A stretch of DNA of 64,000 nt. Source: Callaeas wilsoni (lineage: Eukaryota; Chordata; Aves; Passeriformes; Callaeidae). How positions within the stretch are numbered: position 1 is the stretch's first letter; each line of letters opens with the position of its first letter. Location: the NCBI GenBank assembly GCA_013398955.1, contig VWPU01019364.1, forward strand, positions 1-64,000, written 5' to 3'. Below, one piece after another: positions 46,301 through 58,380 of the stretch. Under the pieces are notes generated by a model, which ran no database searches, was not told the origin of the DNA, and saw nothing but the letters and a program-made list of their open reading frames with translations. A program made the translations under genes and the position numbers.

Positions 46301-49300
46301 TAACATAGCTGTTGTACACAAATCCAGCAACCTGGCAGAGCGCTGCTGGGAAAACTGAAAATAAATTACAGCATGGTTGAGGCTTTTTTCCTCTGTATCC
46401 TCTCCTGCCAGCACGCTCAATGTGTCAAGGCAGCCACAAATCAGTGTACGTGTGTAGATGTAGAGCACTGTAAGTAACTGATTTATGCTGCAGCAGCAAA
46501 AGATCAGCCTACCACCAACAGGCCAGGCCTAAAGAGCAACCTAAAGATACTGAGGCAAGACAGGCTCTCCCTGACTTTACTACTGAAGCTCCTGAGCTCC
46601 AAAAAAAGTATTTCAACATGTGTTAAGAGCAAGCCGCCCTAATTTGATCAGGCAAGGAAAGGCCAGGCTGGGTTTTAGTCACCTCTCTGCAGGGTTTGCT
46701 CTAGCAAAGTAGAGGCAACTCAACAGGAAAAGTTAGCTGACCTGAAGAAAGGGAGCAAGGGTACTCCATGGGAGATAGAGGGTCCAAATCCGCTCTCCTC
46801 CTTCCCCACTCCCTAGACATGAAAATAACTGAATTTTGCATTTCCATAGATTGGCTGCATAGTATAAGAAGAGGTTAAGGAGAAGGGACATGACAACATC
46901 ATTCCACCTCTCCTCCCCAAATCGTGTGAGAGACTGGACCTCTTTTCCTCCTTGCCTGCCAGCCCTTGGCTCTACTTCCATCCCCAACCCCCAGTCAAAA
47001 CTGTCTAGTGGATTGAAACATGATTTTGCAGCTGCCCAACTTTTGCCACATTAGACACCTAAAAGAGAAGAGCAGGGTAAATTTTTAGAAGTGGTTATGT
47101 CATCACCTGGCGACCCACACGGCTTTGAAAATTTTCAGATTGAATTTGGGTTACTGAAGCCTCAGGTCACAGATAAATCACTCGTTTCAACTACAGTTAG
47201 ATAAAAGCCATGTAACGTTGCTTCACTGCACAGCCCCTACTACCTGCCTGCATGGACACATGCACACACACATTAGCTGCAGTTGCATGAACACGCTTTA
47301 CACCCATGTGCACATTTATCACACATACACCAAAGCACATGTATGAATTGTGTGCCCCTCTACTGACTTGACTTTTAACTTCTAGTGCAACTGTTTTGCC
47401 TACCAAAGATTAAAAAAACCCCACAATCTCCCACACCTCTATACAACAAGGGGATACGCAAAAGTCCTCCTTCTCTGCTTCCAGTTTAGTCACCTCCACC
47501 CACTGCTGCTCATCAACATCCCAGTGCCACTGGGAAAATATTTAGCTTGATCTTCCTCATACCCACTGAGAGCCAAACAAACAAGATGAACTGGCCCCCC
47601 TTTAAAAAGCACACCTAAAAGGACAGTGTCCCCCAGGCAGTTCATGGGGAGATCACAGTTTGCTAACCCTGCAAGAATTCCACAGTCTTTCTACCAGCAA
47701 GGGAATGGAGCAGCACCAACATCTCAGGGCAGCATGAATATCTTGGTCTTGGAAAGCTAACATCTGTGCACAGCTACTGTCAAAAAGGAGAGAGGGCTGT
47801 AAGTCAGGCCTTCACCACCTGAAAAATGCTGGCCATAAGCACACCGTCACACCGAGCTCCTTGGCAACCGAGAGCATGACTGGCTGTCTTTCTAAGAACT
47901 TCTCTTTAGGGCAATCTAAAGGTCTCTTACCCTGACAACGATCAGGTTTTGTTATGGGGAATGTTTCTGAAAGTATGGCCTTGCTAGCCATGTAATATGG
48001 ATGCAAGGACCATTTGAAAATACAACATCCATAGCAAAGACCTGCTTCTGCTCTTGCTGCTGCATAATGGTACAGTAAATGCTAATGTCCAGTAAATGCA
48101 GAGGCTGGAAAGTGTGATTTGCTGGTCCAAAACTCTTGGCAGTCACTAACTTGGTCTGCCCCTTGATTCTGCCTTTTGAAGTTAATTCATCACTATTGGT
48201 AAAGAAAGGAAAAGATCAGGTGATCATATTTCCCAGCTGATAAAATGAGAACAAGGAGACATTCAATTAACTCAAGAAGCAACTAGTTTTGAAAGGATGA
48301 AAAGAATGCAATTAAAAATGCATAAGCCTAGATGTACTTGCTCAAACTTCTTGCTACAGACATGACAGAAGTCAAAAGCTTTGGAAAAATTGCAAAATGT
48401 TTTAAAAACAGCTCAATGTAATTAGACCAAACCAGCCCCATTACATAAGGATTTATTTTTAAACAATGGAAAAGAGCTGTCTTAACACATGACAAACCTT
48501 CAGTAATGCAGATTGCAATCACACATCTCTAAATGTAGGATTTTGCTGTCATTTTATTCCTGTTAACTGCTCACTTTTGGATTCACATACTCTTCACCAG
48601 AAAAATAATATATAAAACATTGCAAAACCAGAATAGATGGACTACAAGTTGGATATGACAACTGCAAGCGTCCACTTAGTCTAGCTCATCAAGAGGTAAG
48701 TGATACTAATTACAGAGAGAAAGGAAAACAAAAGACCTCTCATTACTTCCTCTCCTACAACAATTAGTATATGCTATTTTATGCAATAGTAAATTTGCAG
48801 AGACAGGATTGGTTTTATGTCTTGTAATAAGATAACCAAATTACCAGCATTAATAAGTAATATTAGCATCAAATATATCTTACCATTTTTTACACTGTAC
48901 AAAATCTCAAAAAACTGTTTTAAAAAAAGGTATCAAGAAAACAGTAAATTGATGAAATCCCAAATCGGGTTCAGAAATTTTTGCAAACGAAATGTATTAT
49001 TCCAGTGACACAAAATAAATGTTTTAAAAGGTTCCTTTAAGTGGTTTCTGGCATTTAATAGCACCTTTTATGGAGCATAAAGACCACAAGCCTATAAGCA
49101 TCTGTAACAATAGAGCTGCAGATAAGTCAAATTTCACTGATTTCCAAAGGAAAGATCTCAGTTCAGAAAAAGCTGAAGGGCTGAGCTCCAAGACAGCTAA
49201 AACAGGATATGAGGAAACTTGTAAAAGAGGGGTGGAGGGGAGAACTGTTTGACCCTGAAAGATTTTGCTCTTTTGATTAACACATACACACAGGAGAATG

Positions 49301-52300
49301 AAGTAGTGGCACTGGGAGGAAGAAAGATCAGAGAAACTAAATATAATTACTCCGGCAAGATGCCAAACTTCACAAATTACCAGTTGACAGTCTGTACCCA
49401 ATACTGACATAAAACTGTCACTCTTTCTCTAAAAACTATTTTGCCCATAAATTAGTGACACAATCATTATTTTTAAATCACCTTCAGGTAAAAGTTAAGT
49501 TTACCAAAGAAAAATGGATGGCCAAAAAAAGTCACTTTATTTTTTAAGCTGCACTATAAATGAGCACAAAATATATATATATTAAAGAGGAAAACAAAAA
49601 AAATAGGCCAGCAGAGATCAAGTTCAAGTTAAAAGTTTCTTATTCCAGGCAACCTCTTCCAGCCAAGCATCAGTAATTCTAGATCAGGCAGTTTAACTCC
49701 CAAAGGACTTTTTCAACATTCCGCAGAAGTTGCTACAGGACCCAGCTCAGTAAAAACCCCATTATAACTTCTGCAACACAGATTTTTAGCGTTCTGTGGA
49801 TTTCCTTTCGCAATTAATTTTTTAAAAAACTTTTCTAACTGGACTGTCAAATGCAACAAACAAAATATTTTAATAAGTTCAAAATCACTCTCTGACGTAG
49901 CCATAGAAATGCTGTGTGATTTGCATTTCTATGTTTGACTAGTTGAGCAGTTTCAGAAATCTGAATTTAACCGATGTGCATCAGCTAAAAAAGGGCACAA
50001 ACTGATCCACACAGAACCCGCTGAGGCCTCCTCTTTCCCAAACTCAGAGACCTGGACTTCAAGTTTCAGTTTCATACTTTGTTCTTGTCAGCGATGTGTA
50101 TGTTCAAGGTTGCATTCGGCTAGTGCCAGGTTGAGAAATATAAAGGGTCTTACCTTTGCAGAGTCTTTAAAAAATCTGTATGAATACAGAGCAGATTAGG
50201 CCATGTTTCTGTTGTTTGCCTCTCATTTGCTGTCAGCTGTCAGCAAAATGAACAGTCAAAAGCCTCTGGAGCAGGCTGGTATTAGTCAGCTAGACTTGAA
50301 TTTCCAGTTCTTTTACATTGCTGTCTATTTTCCTCCATTAGGTTAGCCTGTCCTACCCCGGTATCAGATTACACGGAGCCAACATTTATAGCACCTTGCA
50401 AAACAGTCGAACATATCACATACCTAAGTCTGCCTATACCTGTTGCCCTCAATAATTAACCCTTTCTACCAACAGGACAAACGCTTACTCTAGAATGTAT
50501 TGCCTACAAAACATTTGCAGCAGAGGAGTCGTTTTTCTTTCTTACCTCACAGCTACAGGATGGCGTGAGATTTCATTTTAGGAACTGCAGAACACAGGCA
50601 GGCTACACCAAGAACATAGGCTCTGAGATGCCTGCAAGGACAAACCTGCAGACCGTACCTCCAACGAGAACTCTGGTCTGGAAGCACTTGCCGCTTACCT
50701 CAGCAGGTCTGAGAAACCCCAGTCCCCATTCTGGGTTCAAGATCATGTAATTACACTGATTCCTCGCCTCCCCTAAGACCCTGCTGCTAGAGCAGGAGGC
50801 AGGCAGGCATGTTCTTAGCACGTGACCTGTATGGCGCAAGGAGATGGTGTTTCCAGCCCACGGCTCTCCCAGCAACACTGGCTTTCTTCTGCCCAGCCAG
50901 GATGTGGTGCTGTCCTGGGCTTGGCTCTTCCACCATCTCCCTGATGGCTTTTAGCCCAACCTCCCTTTCTGAAAGGTGTCCTGCTAACCCTATTTCCACA
51001 GACCAGGGCCTACAACTTAGATAATGGCAAGTCAAACCCTGCAATTCTGCAACAAAAGGAGCAGCAATTTCCCTCTTTACACAAGATGCGTGGCCATCCC
51101 ATGGCCATCAGCTGCAGTGGTAGTGCTTCAGAGGACTAGACAAGGTATTTTATGTGTTCTTGTATGACAGGTACTTTAGCTTTCCTACATGCTTATCGTG
51201 CATCTTGGACTTAAACAGAGTTTTAATAAATAAAATACGTCTATTCTTACAACTCATCCAGGGTTGTTGAGGCATCTTCCTTCTTGGGACCAGTGGTTCA
51301 TTTTGCTAAAGCTGAGAATATAAGGTGATACACCACTACACTCTTAAAAGCAAGCTAACTCAAGAGAGCAGAGATGAAACACACAAGAAGAACTTTAATT
51401 ACATGCTGCTTTAACTTAAATCTTTACTTAAGTAACTTTTACTCCTTTAGATAAGAATCACAGACCCAGTCAAGGGAAAGCAAAAAATAAATGGCTAAGA
51501 GGGCTTGTAATGAGAAACAGTACAGCCCATATCACAAAGCACTGCAACTAACACTTATCTATAAGCTGCTCTAACGCAGCACTAAACAAGTATTTTGGTC
51601 TTTGAGAGATTCTACTCATTTATAAGAACACTTTTATTTATATTTAAGTTAGCACTGTGGTTAACAATGACACGTGGGTAAAATATATATATATACATGT
51701 GTGTGTGTGTGTGTGTCTCAGATTTTCAATCTTCTTTATAAAGCTTATCAGTTAAAACATGTTTTTGCAAACCATGCCTGAAGCTTTTTAATCTATTTGC
51801 CACAAAGATCCTCACTTAACTGTATCCATAAATATAAGAAATTAAGTACTCAGATATGCATTTCCAATGGTTATACTGAGGAATTAATAAGTAAGAACTT
51901 CTGCATCAGGCAAGAAGTCACCAGTTTTCTCCAACATGTAAACAGTCAGAGCACCCATACGGTGCCCCAACACACACCTTCCCTAAACATCCCCAAAGGT
52001 TCATTTTGTCACCCATTCAGTCACAACAATTGAGATTACTTCTTTTCAGAAGTTTTTTTCTGAAATAGTTTGATGAGTGAACTAAGGCAAGTAGTATTGT
52101 GAATTTTTCAGTTTTAAGGGCTTGGAGATTTATTCATGAGGTTGGGAGAGGAGAGACAAATCTCCATCAGCAAATCTCTTGGAAAAATTAAGGCACATCT
52201 CCTACTGTCAAAATCATAAAGCTGATACTTGCACTAAGCTTTCATATAAATTCAAAAAACCCCAAAAAGTAACAAAAATGCCCAACCCAAGAGTGACAAC

Positions 52301-53754
52301 ACCTCCTAGGATCTCACAAGCAGAATTACTTAATTCAAAAGTCTGTAGAAACGAGAATGAAAGGTAATTTAAGAAGAGGTGCAAAGTACCAAGCCATACC
52401 TACAATCAGGCAGACTGATAAGGGACAGCTGCACACAGGGAAGTCAGAGCTGTCAGTCAGACTTCTGAACTCCCTCCCACTAACCTCCAAGTCTGAGGAG
52501 TCTGGGGTAGTCTTCTTCACTGTTTGTCTTTTCTAATATAATTGTCTGGAGTTTTTTAGCACAGGAGCGTTCAACCTAATTTTTGGCTTAAACAGGTTTT
52601 TTTATGGTAGCTCAGCATTTATGTAGGCCAGGATAGACCTGGTCTCTTAAACAAGACACCAAAACAACCCACATCTTTAAGACAGTCTCCCAAGGCAAGA
52701 TGTTTGTTATTCCTTTCTGAGGTGAAATCTTCTGTCTGATTTCCAATGTATCATAATTTAAAGATCACTGTAGCTGCAACTCGCATGTCATCTAAAGCCT
52801 AACAAAAAAAAAAATTGAAATTTATTGAAAATTATAGACTGAAGGACATAAGCTTTTAAACTCACAGGCAGAAGGACGAAGGCTAATTTGGGTTGGAAGG
52901 CTGTAACTGTATATTTTCCCTCAGCACGAGTCACAGCTCTGAGCTGGGACATGCTTTCTGCATGGGCAATTTGTACCGCCGTCACAGCTCACCAAAGAGA
53001 AAGACAAGAAGAGGCAAAATATTCCAGATATTCTCAAGTAAAAAAACAGTAAGTAAGATCTGCACCATGCAGGAGAGAGAGCAAAGTCACCTGCTGACCA
53101 GTTTGCTCTGAAGGAATACTTTCAAAACATTAGCTTAAAACTGAACTTGAGATTGGATACAACTTTAAGAAAGTACCAACACACACAGCACTGAGACATG
53201 GAGGAAGGGACATGGTCTTAATTAGAAAATGTGAGTATTACATAGCCAGAGGGACTTAAAAAAACAAAACAAAGAAAAAAAAAACCAAACCAACAAAACC
53301 CAGACCTTAGGCTCTTGCTATAACTTGTTTGGTACACAAACAACTTTCTTACTAGACAGTCATCTACTTATGGGTGTGGAGCACACAGCACAAAGAGTTC
53401 TATGTGCACGTTATACCAATAACCTCCTCCAGTGTAGACACACTGAGTATCTGCCATTGTACACGGAAAAAAGGAACACAACTCATTTGTTTCTAAACCT
53501 TCCAGAGATGACTTCTTCATCCCTGCAGAGAAACTGCAGGTTTGAGCTTTTTATCTCCAATCTTGGTCATCATCTTTCCTTCTTTCTCCCTACTAGCATC
53601 TATGCTTTAAGAATAACATTTTGAGAGGCAAATGCTTCTACACTGTTCTTATTTCCCTCTTGCACGTTTGTCTCCTGTCAGCCAGGTTTTCAAAAGGTAA
53701 TCATTACCTTTCAGGTTCCAAGTTAGAAATTCACTGAACTGTGCCGTTTTCACA
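40348..53754. other. ELF1 5' region / intron 1, no coding sequence recognised
   Basis: This stretch has no recognisable coding exon on either strand. It is most likely intron 1 of ELF1, because the first coding exon needs an upstream noncoding exon. Simple repeats include an A18 run near 46080-46098, (AT)n at 49570-49582 and a TA/TG microsatellite at 51682-51716. A CA-rich imperfect stretch lies at about 47240-47345. A somewhat GC-rich segment lies at 50570-51010 without identifiable function. Confidence 0.6.
51682..51716. repeat. Compound microsatellite (AT)n-(TG)n
   Basis: About seven AT units run directly into about ten TG units. This is a typical vertebrate compound dinucleotide microsatellite and is probably length-polymorphic. 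Confidence 0.95.
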
Positions 53755-53940
53755 GCATCACGGAACTGTGGGCTCCCAGGAAAGCAGAGTAGAGGGGCAG
53801 AATCATGTCCCTCACCCTGCTGGCCGCACTGCTTTTGATGCAGCCCAGGATGCAGCTGGCTTTCAGGGCTGCAAGCGCACATTGTTGGGTCATGTCCAGC
53901 TTTTCATCCACCAGTCCTTCCTTGGACTTGAAGTATGATG
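53755..53940 (-). mobile_element. CR1 LINE internal/3' fragment
   Basis: The plus strand contains the antisense of the CR1 ORF2 3' region: CTGCTGGCCGCACTGCTTTT, GATGCAGCCCAGGATGC, GGCTTTCAGGGCTGCAAGCG, CACATTGTTGGGTCATGTCC and AGCTTTTCATCCACCAG. It is a minus-strand copy truncated at both ends and no longer coding. Confidence 0.88.
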
Positions 53941-55742
53941 CTGTCTTTGCTTCTTAATCCTGCACAGTAAGAGTCCTGAACCAAATGCCTTTTTAAAAAC
54001 AATGCCTCTCACCTATTTGTTCAGTATTGCCCTTCGCCAAAAGCCGCTGCTGGGTTAAATCAATGAAGTGCTGAAGGCTGCCTGAATTGGAGAAGCAGCA
54101 TTAACAGTATGAAGAATACAGATGTTTCTGCTGTACTGGACATCTATCCAGGATGTAACATGTTACACACCCAAGTCATTTAAATGTCTGCAGAAAAACA
54201 ATCTTAGTTAAAGAACCAAATAGAGAATATCTAAAATCATGCCTTTAAAACCTCCTCAAGGTGAGAGACTGCTTACGCGGTTGTAGTGGAGAAGAACATT
54301 CACTCAAGACATAATTAAAAGTTAGCTTTTTGGGCTGTTAAGCTCCCAATTTTAATGCACTCTGAAATGCAATATATTCATTCAGGTAATTCTAAAAATG
54401 CATACGCTTCATGACGTTTAGCATAATTACAATAATAAATACATTAACTTGCAGCTAACAAGACAGAAACTAACACTCCTATGCCATTTGTACATTTTTT
54501 TTTTTTACAGATCAGTGTAGGTGAAATTCATGTTCTAAAGTATTTGCATGGGGTGGGATTAAAAATGGAGACTATTAGTCTGGGGAATTTCAAACTATTG
54601 AACTTGGCTACTAAGAGAATATAAATTATCTTCTGATTTGTTGCTAGACTAACAATTCCCACCATGGGGTTTCAAACAGTGACAAAGCACAACTTAAAGA
54701 CCAACAAGATTAAAATAAAAAAGCAAAAAGATTTTTCTTAAGAGTGTTATGGAAAAGGAGCAAGGTCTGCAAAGGTCTCTCCAGGGAAGGCAGTGTCTGG
54801 ACAGGCCAGTATTTCTCATTTTGTAATGTCTGGGGAAGTGTACACTGAAGCCTAAGGCACTCTCGTATGAGCACACATCTGCTCCTGGGAGACACAGAAA
54901 TTCACTGCTAATGAAATGAACTTGACACAGAATCTATGAGTGTTGCATGAAAACACCTACAGAATCAGGGTATTCTGGAAACTTTCAGAGCTCCCACAAA
55001 CAGGTGCAGAGAAATTCAAGCCTCACCTCTTCCTCATTTCATCATTCAAGTTCCCATGTCTTTGGCAGAACTAAGTAAGGCATCAGAGGTGGCTGCTGGG
55101 TATGTGCCTGTGCCATCCAGCTGCAGCCCCTGCCAATAGGCTCTGAGAGACAGCCTGACTCCCCAGCTGTGGGGTGAAGCAAGGCAGCAGGCAAGGCTGG
55201 GGGAGGGAACCAAATTCACCTGGGGAAAACACAAAATCGCTCCATCACCTTGTGCTGAGTTGTGTGCCCAACTTGGTCTCATTCTGCAAAAGGAAGCAGC
55301 GCAACCTCACCGCAGCCGCTGGCTCACAAACCTGGAGACCTCTTTCTACCTCCCCTCAGCTCTGCAGAGTGAGTAATACAGGTATTTCAGCATGCACTTG
55401 CCCCCTCTCTCAGGCATTGCCTCAATGGGGCTGTTGCACAAGTCTACTCATGCTTCTTAAAAGGGAAACCCTGACAGTGTCATACACAGAAGGGGAATTG
55501 GGGAGACATAATTCTCCTACAGCAGCTTTTCCCCACCTTAACCCACAAGAATAAGATTGTTCCTACCTTTCCTTCATTCTAAGAACCTCTAACACTTCCA
55601 TAAGAAAGGACTGAGAATGCTCTAAGTTTTCCACATAATGAATGGGAGCAAAGGTAGGCTGCATCTCCTGAAGATGACAGGTCCTTCCTTAGGTCATATC
55701 TGACTTCGCTAAATTATAAGGAGTTAATGCAGGCCCCAATGC
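53941..55742. other. Noncoding stretch between two CR1 fragments
   Basis: The sequence is AT-rich up to about 55000, then more GC-rich at 55050-55440. Short open frames occur on both strands of the GC-rich part, but none has a recognisable motif. No RNA gene was seen. Confidence 0.5.
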
Positions 55743-56185
55743 AGAGAATCAGAAAATGGTTTGGACTGGAAAGGACCTTTAAAGATCATCCATGTCCAAC
55801 CCTGCTGCCATAAGCAGGGACATCTGTCACTAGATCACATTGCTGATGGCACAATCCAACCTGAACTTGAACACTTCCAGGGATAGGGCATCCACAACTT
55901 CTCTGAGCAACCTGTGCCAGTGCCTCTCCACTCTCATTGTCAAAAATACCTTCCTTGTGTCCGATCTATGCTCTTTCAGTCAAAAACCACTGTCCCTTTT
56001 CCTGGCACTACAGGACTTGGTAAAATGTCTGTATCCTTCTTAAAAGCCCCACCTATACACTGAAAGGTTGCAACAAGGTCTCCCTGGAGTCTTCTCTTTT
56101 CTGGGCTGAATAACTTTTAGACTTTCTTCACAGGATAGCTGTTCCAGCCCTCTGACAATTTTCATTTAGGTCTCTGGGAAAACAA
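55743..56185 (-). mobile_element. CR1 LINE 3'-end fragment (longest copy in the window)
   Basis: The plus strand shows the antisense CR1 order: AGAATCAGAAAATGGTTTGG, AAAGGACCTTTAAAGATCAT, ACTTCCAGGGATAGGGCATC, CACAACTTCTCTGAGCAACC, AAGGTCTCCCTGGAGTCTTC, TTTTCTGGGCTGAATAAC and TCCAGCCCTCTGAC. The copy is about 440 bp, in minus orientation, 5'-truncated and noncoding. It lies in the presumed ELF1 5' region. Confidence 0.94.
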
Positions 56186-56367
56186 ACATTCCAGCTTTTC
56201 TTGCAGCACCACAGCCTCATCACGCAAGAAGCTCCTCAGCAGACATCATCTCTGTTATGAAAACCCACAAATTATCATAGGAACCAGAGGCAGAATGTTT
56301 TTTATCTATCACTTCTAGCCTACCCTTTCTTCTCCCAGCACAACATTCAACCTATACAGAGTCAGGA

Positions 56368-56570
56368 GGGAAGAAAAAAAAAGAAAAAAATAATAATAAT
56401 AATAAAGAAACTACAGCACACCACAAAACAACAAAACCCAAACAAACAAAAAAGCAAAAAAACCCCAACAACAACTAATAAGCTCTAAAAATCCCCCCAC
56501 AATAAAGAACTAAAAAAACCAACCAAACGAAAAAAGCACCAAAAAAAAAAAGGAAAAGAAGAAAACACAA
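56368..56570. repeat. A-rich low-complexity tract with (AAT)n
   Basis: About 200 bases are dominated by A with interspersed C. An (AAT)n run of about six units lies at 56389-56406, with AAAC/CAAA units after it. It is simple low-complexity DNA. It does not sit at the end of a recognisable retrocopy, so I do not read it as a poly(A) tail. Confidence 0.88.
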
Positions 56571-58079
56571 GGGAAAGCTGAGTGAGCTGAGTGGTAGATG
56601 GAAGATTAACTAGTACAATAAACAAGGTAATGCAGAGACAGGCTGCTTTACATAGTTTCTAATCCATCCTTTAATTTATCCTCCACCCTCCTTTCTTTTT
56701 TTCATTTCTGTTGTCTAACATTTCATCTGCTTCTGTGAAGTCTCAGTGGTTTACTGTGCCCATAGATACAATGAATTAATATTGGAATTGTGTGGGGGTG
56801 GGTAAAAACCCCCAAATCTATGCCTTTTTTTAAGATGCCGTATTTTTGTGGAGGTTTTACTATGTGTTCCCCTCAGGGGTTGTGCCCTGCTTGTATCTTT
56901 CCTTTCACAAACAAGACAGTACTGAGAACAACAGTGCTAAAAACTGAAAGGGAAAAAGGCCAGCAGAATCATCCTGTCACTGTGAAAGGCTTCCAGTGCA
57001 GCTATGTTAGAAATGCAAGAGCTGGTGCCTTTCACAGAGGCAAAATGCCGAGTTTTGCCCTTGTGGTGCTGGCTCCCGGCCCTGCAGAAACCTGGGGGAG
57101 CAGGAGCTCAGAGCGGTGCCCGTCTCTGTGAGAGCAGCTCTTCTGTGCATGCAAAACCTCTCCTGCGGGCTGCGATGCAGAGCGCCCCATTGCCCAACAC
57201 AAGCCTGGAGAAAAAAACCCAAACCAACAGCAACAAAAAGACTCTAAACCCCTTACCCAGCCAATCTCACTGCCCTTACAACCTTTCAACTCTTCCCCAC
57301 CCTGAGGAATGTGCCCCTCAGGCTGAGACCCTCTATTTTAAAGAGCATATAGTACAGAAACATTTTATCACATGGCAGAGGCATCCCTACTCAATGCTGG
57401 CTAGTCAACAAATCTACAGTTTAAGAGGAAAAAACAACATTCTGGGAGCTATGCTGTCACATGAGGAAGAAAAGATCACCAAATGAGACAAAAAGGCTGA
57501 AATGTATGCACAGTTTCAGTTCTAAAATAATTCTGACGTGGAGAGTACTCGGTTCTCTAAAATCTGATGCTGGGGTAGATACTAGAGTTCTAGTTTCAAT
57601 AAATTAATTACGTTGCAATAACATACATATCTTCAGAAATCATGCAACCTACATTAAAAAAATTACATCGTTTACAATAGAAGGTTTTATGTGCTTTTTC
57701 TGTGCACTTCTAAAAAACTGCTTAACCAGTTGAAAGCCAGAGTTGTCTCAAAACCACAAGTGTATTGAGATGAAAAAATTAATAATTAAAAAGAAAAAAA
57801 ATCACTCCAAAGATCACAGATTTTACAATAAAAACTGGTCAGGTAACGTGGCAATTACCTTCCCAGAAAGATATTCGTGAAATTGCACGACTTGAGGCCC
57901 AACCTGCCCGTTTCTCAGATGCATTTAAAAACTCCCACACTGGTAGCTGTGGAAAACGAAACCCTGGACCTCAGCTCTCGCTGTGTTAGGATAACTCCCA
58001 TGGTTACTCTCTTGCAATTCACGCTTCAGGAGTTCAAGTCTTGCTTTCTGTTGAACTATTTAAACCTTGATCTTTCCTC
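56571..58079. other. Noncoding stretch before the CpG-rich segment
   Basis: A moderately GC-rich part at about 57000-57200 contains a 160-codon plus-strand open frame (57004-57486) with no recognisable motif. The rest is AT-rich. No exon could be supported. Confidence 0.4.
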
Positions 58080-58380
58080 TCAGGTGTCTGAAGAAGGGGC
58101 TCGGAGGGACAACAAGGCCCAAGCGCACGGGCACGGAGGTTGCTGCACAGAGGAACCAAGCAGACAGTTGGTTCCACCATGGCTGCCTGGGGCGGGCGGC
58201 GGCGTTGTCATCTCTGGCGCATCTGCTCCCCTGCTCGTGGTTTAACCGACAGGAAGCGCAGCCCAAGATCCCCGGGCCCAGCCGCCAGCGCTTCCTGCCC
58301 GCACAGCCGGGTCTGCCCCCACGCACCGCGTCCCCCTGCGCCGGCCGTGGCCGCCCACGGGAAGCAGAGACTCTGTGACA
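58080..58380. promoter_or_regulatory. CpG-rich segment, candidate ELF1 promoter / first exon
   Basis: Roughly 27 CpG dinucleotides occur within 300 bases, by far the densest CpG cluster in the window. GC-box-like sequence (GGGCGGGCGGCGGCG) lies near 58189-58205. An exact inverted pair of ETS-type sites lies at 58250-58259 and 58288-58297. It is about 17.8 kb upstream of the ELF1 start codon on the ELF1 5' side, so an alternative or main ELF1 promoter is a reasonable inference. No convincing minus-strand first-exon donor could be chosen by eye. It may instead be a distal regulatory CpG island. Confidence 0.45.

Noticed and set aside
53649..53882. 77-codon minus-strand ORF
   Set aside because: It is residual reading frame within a CR1 LINE fragment, not a host gene.
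57004..57486. 160-codon plus-strand ORF, the longest outside ELF1
   Set aside because: No family recognised. The frame runs through GC-rich and then A/C-rich low-complexity sequence, and overlapping frames on both strands are open too, which points to composition rather than coding.
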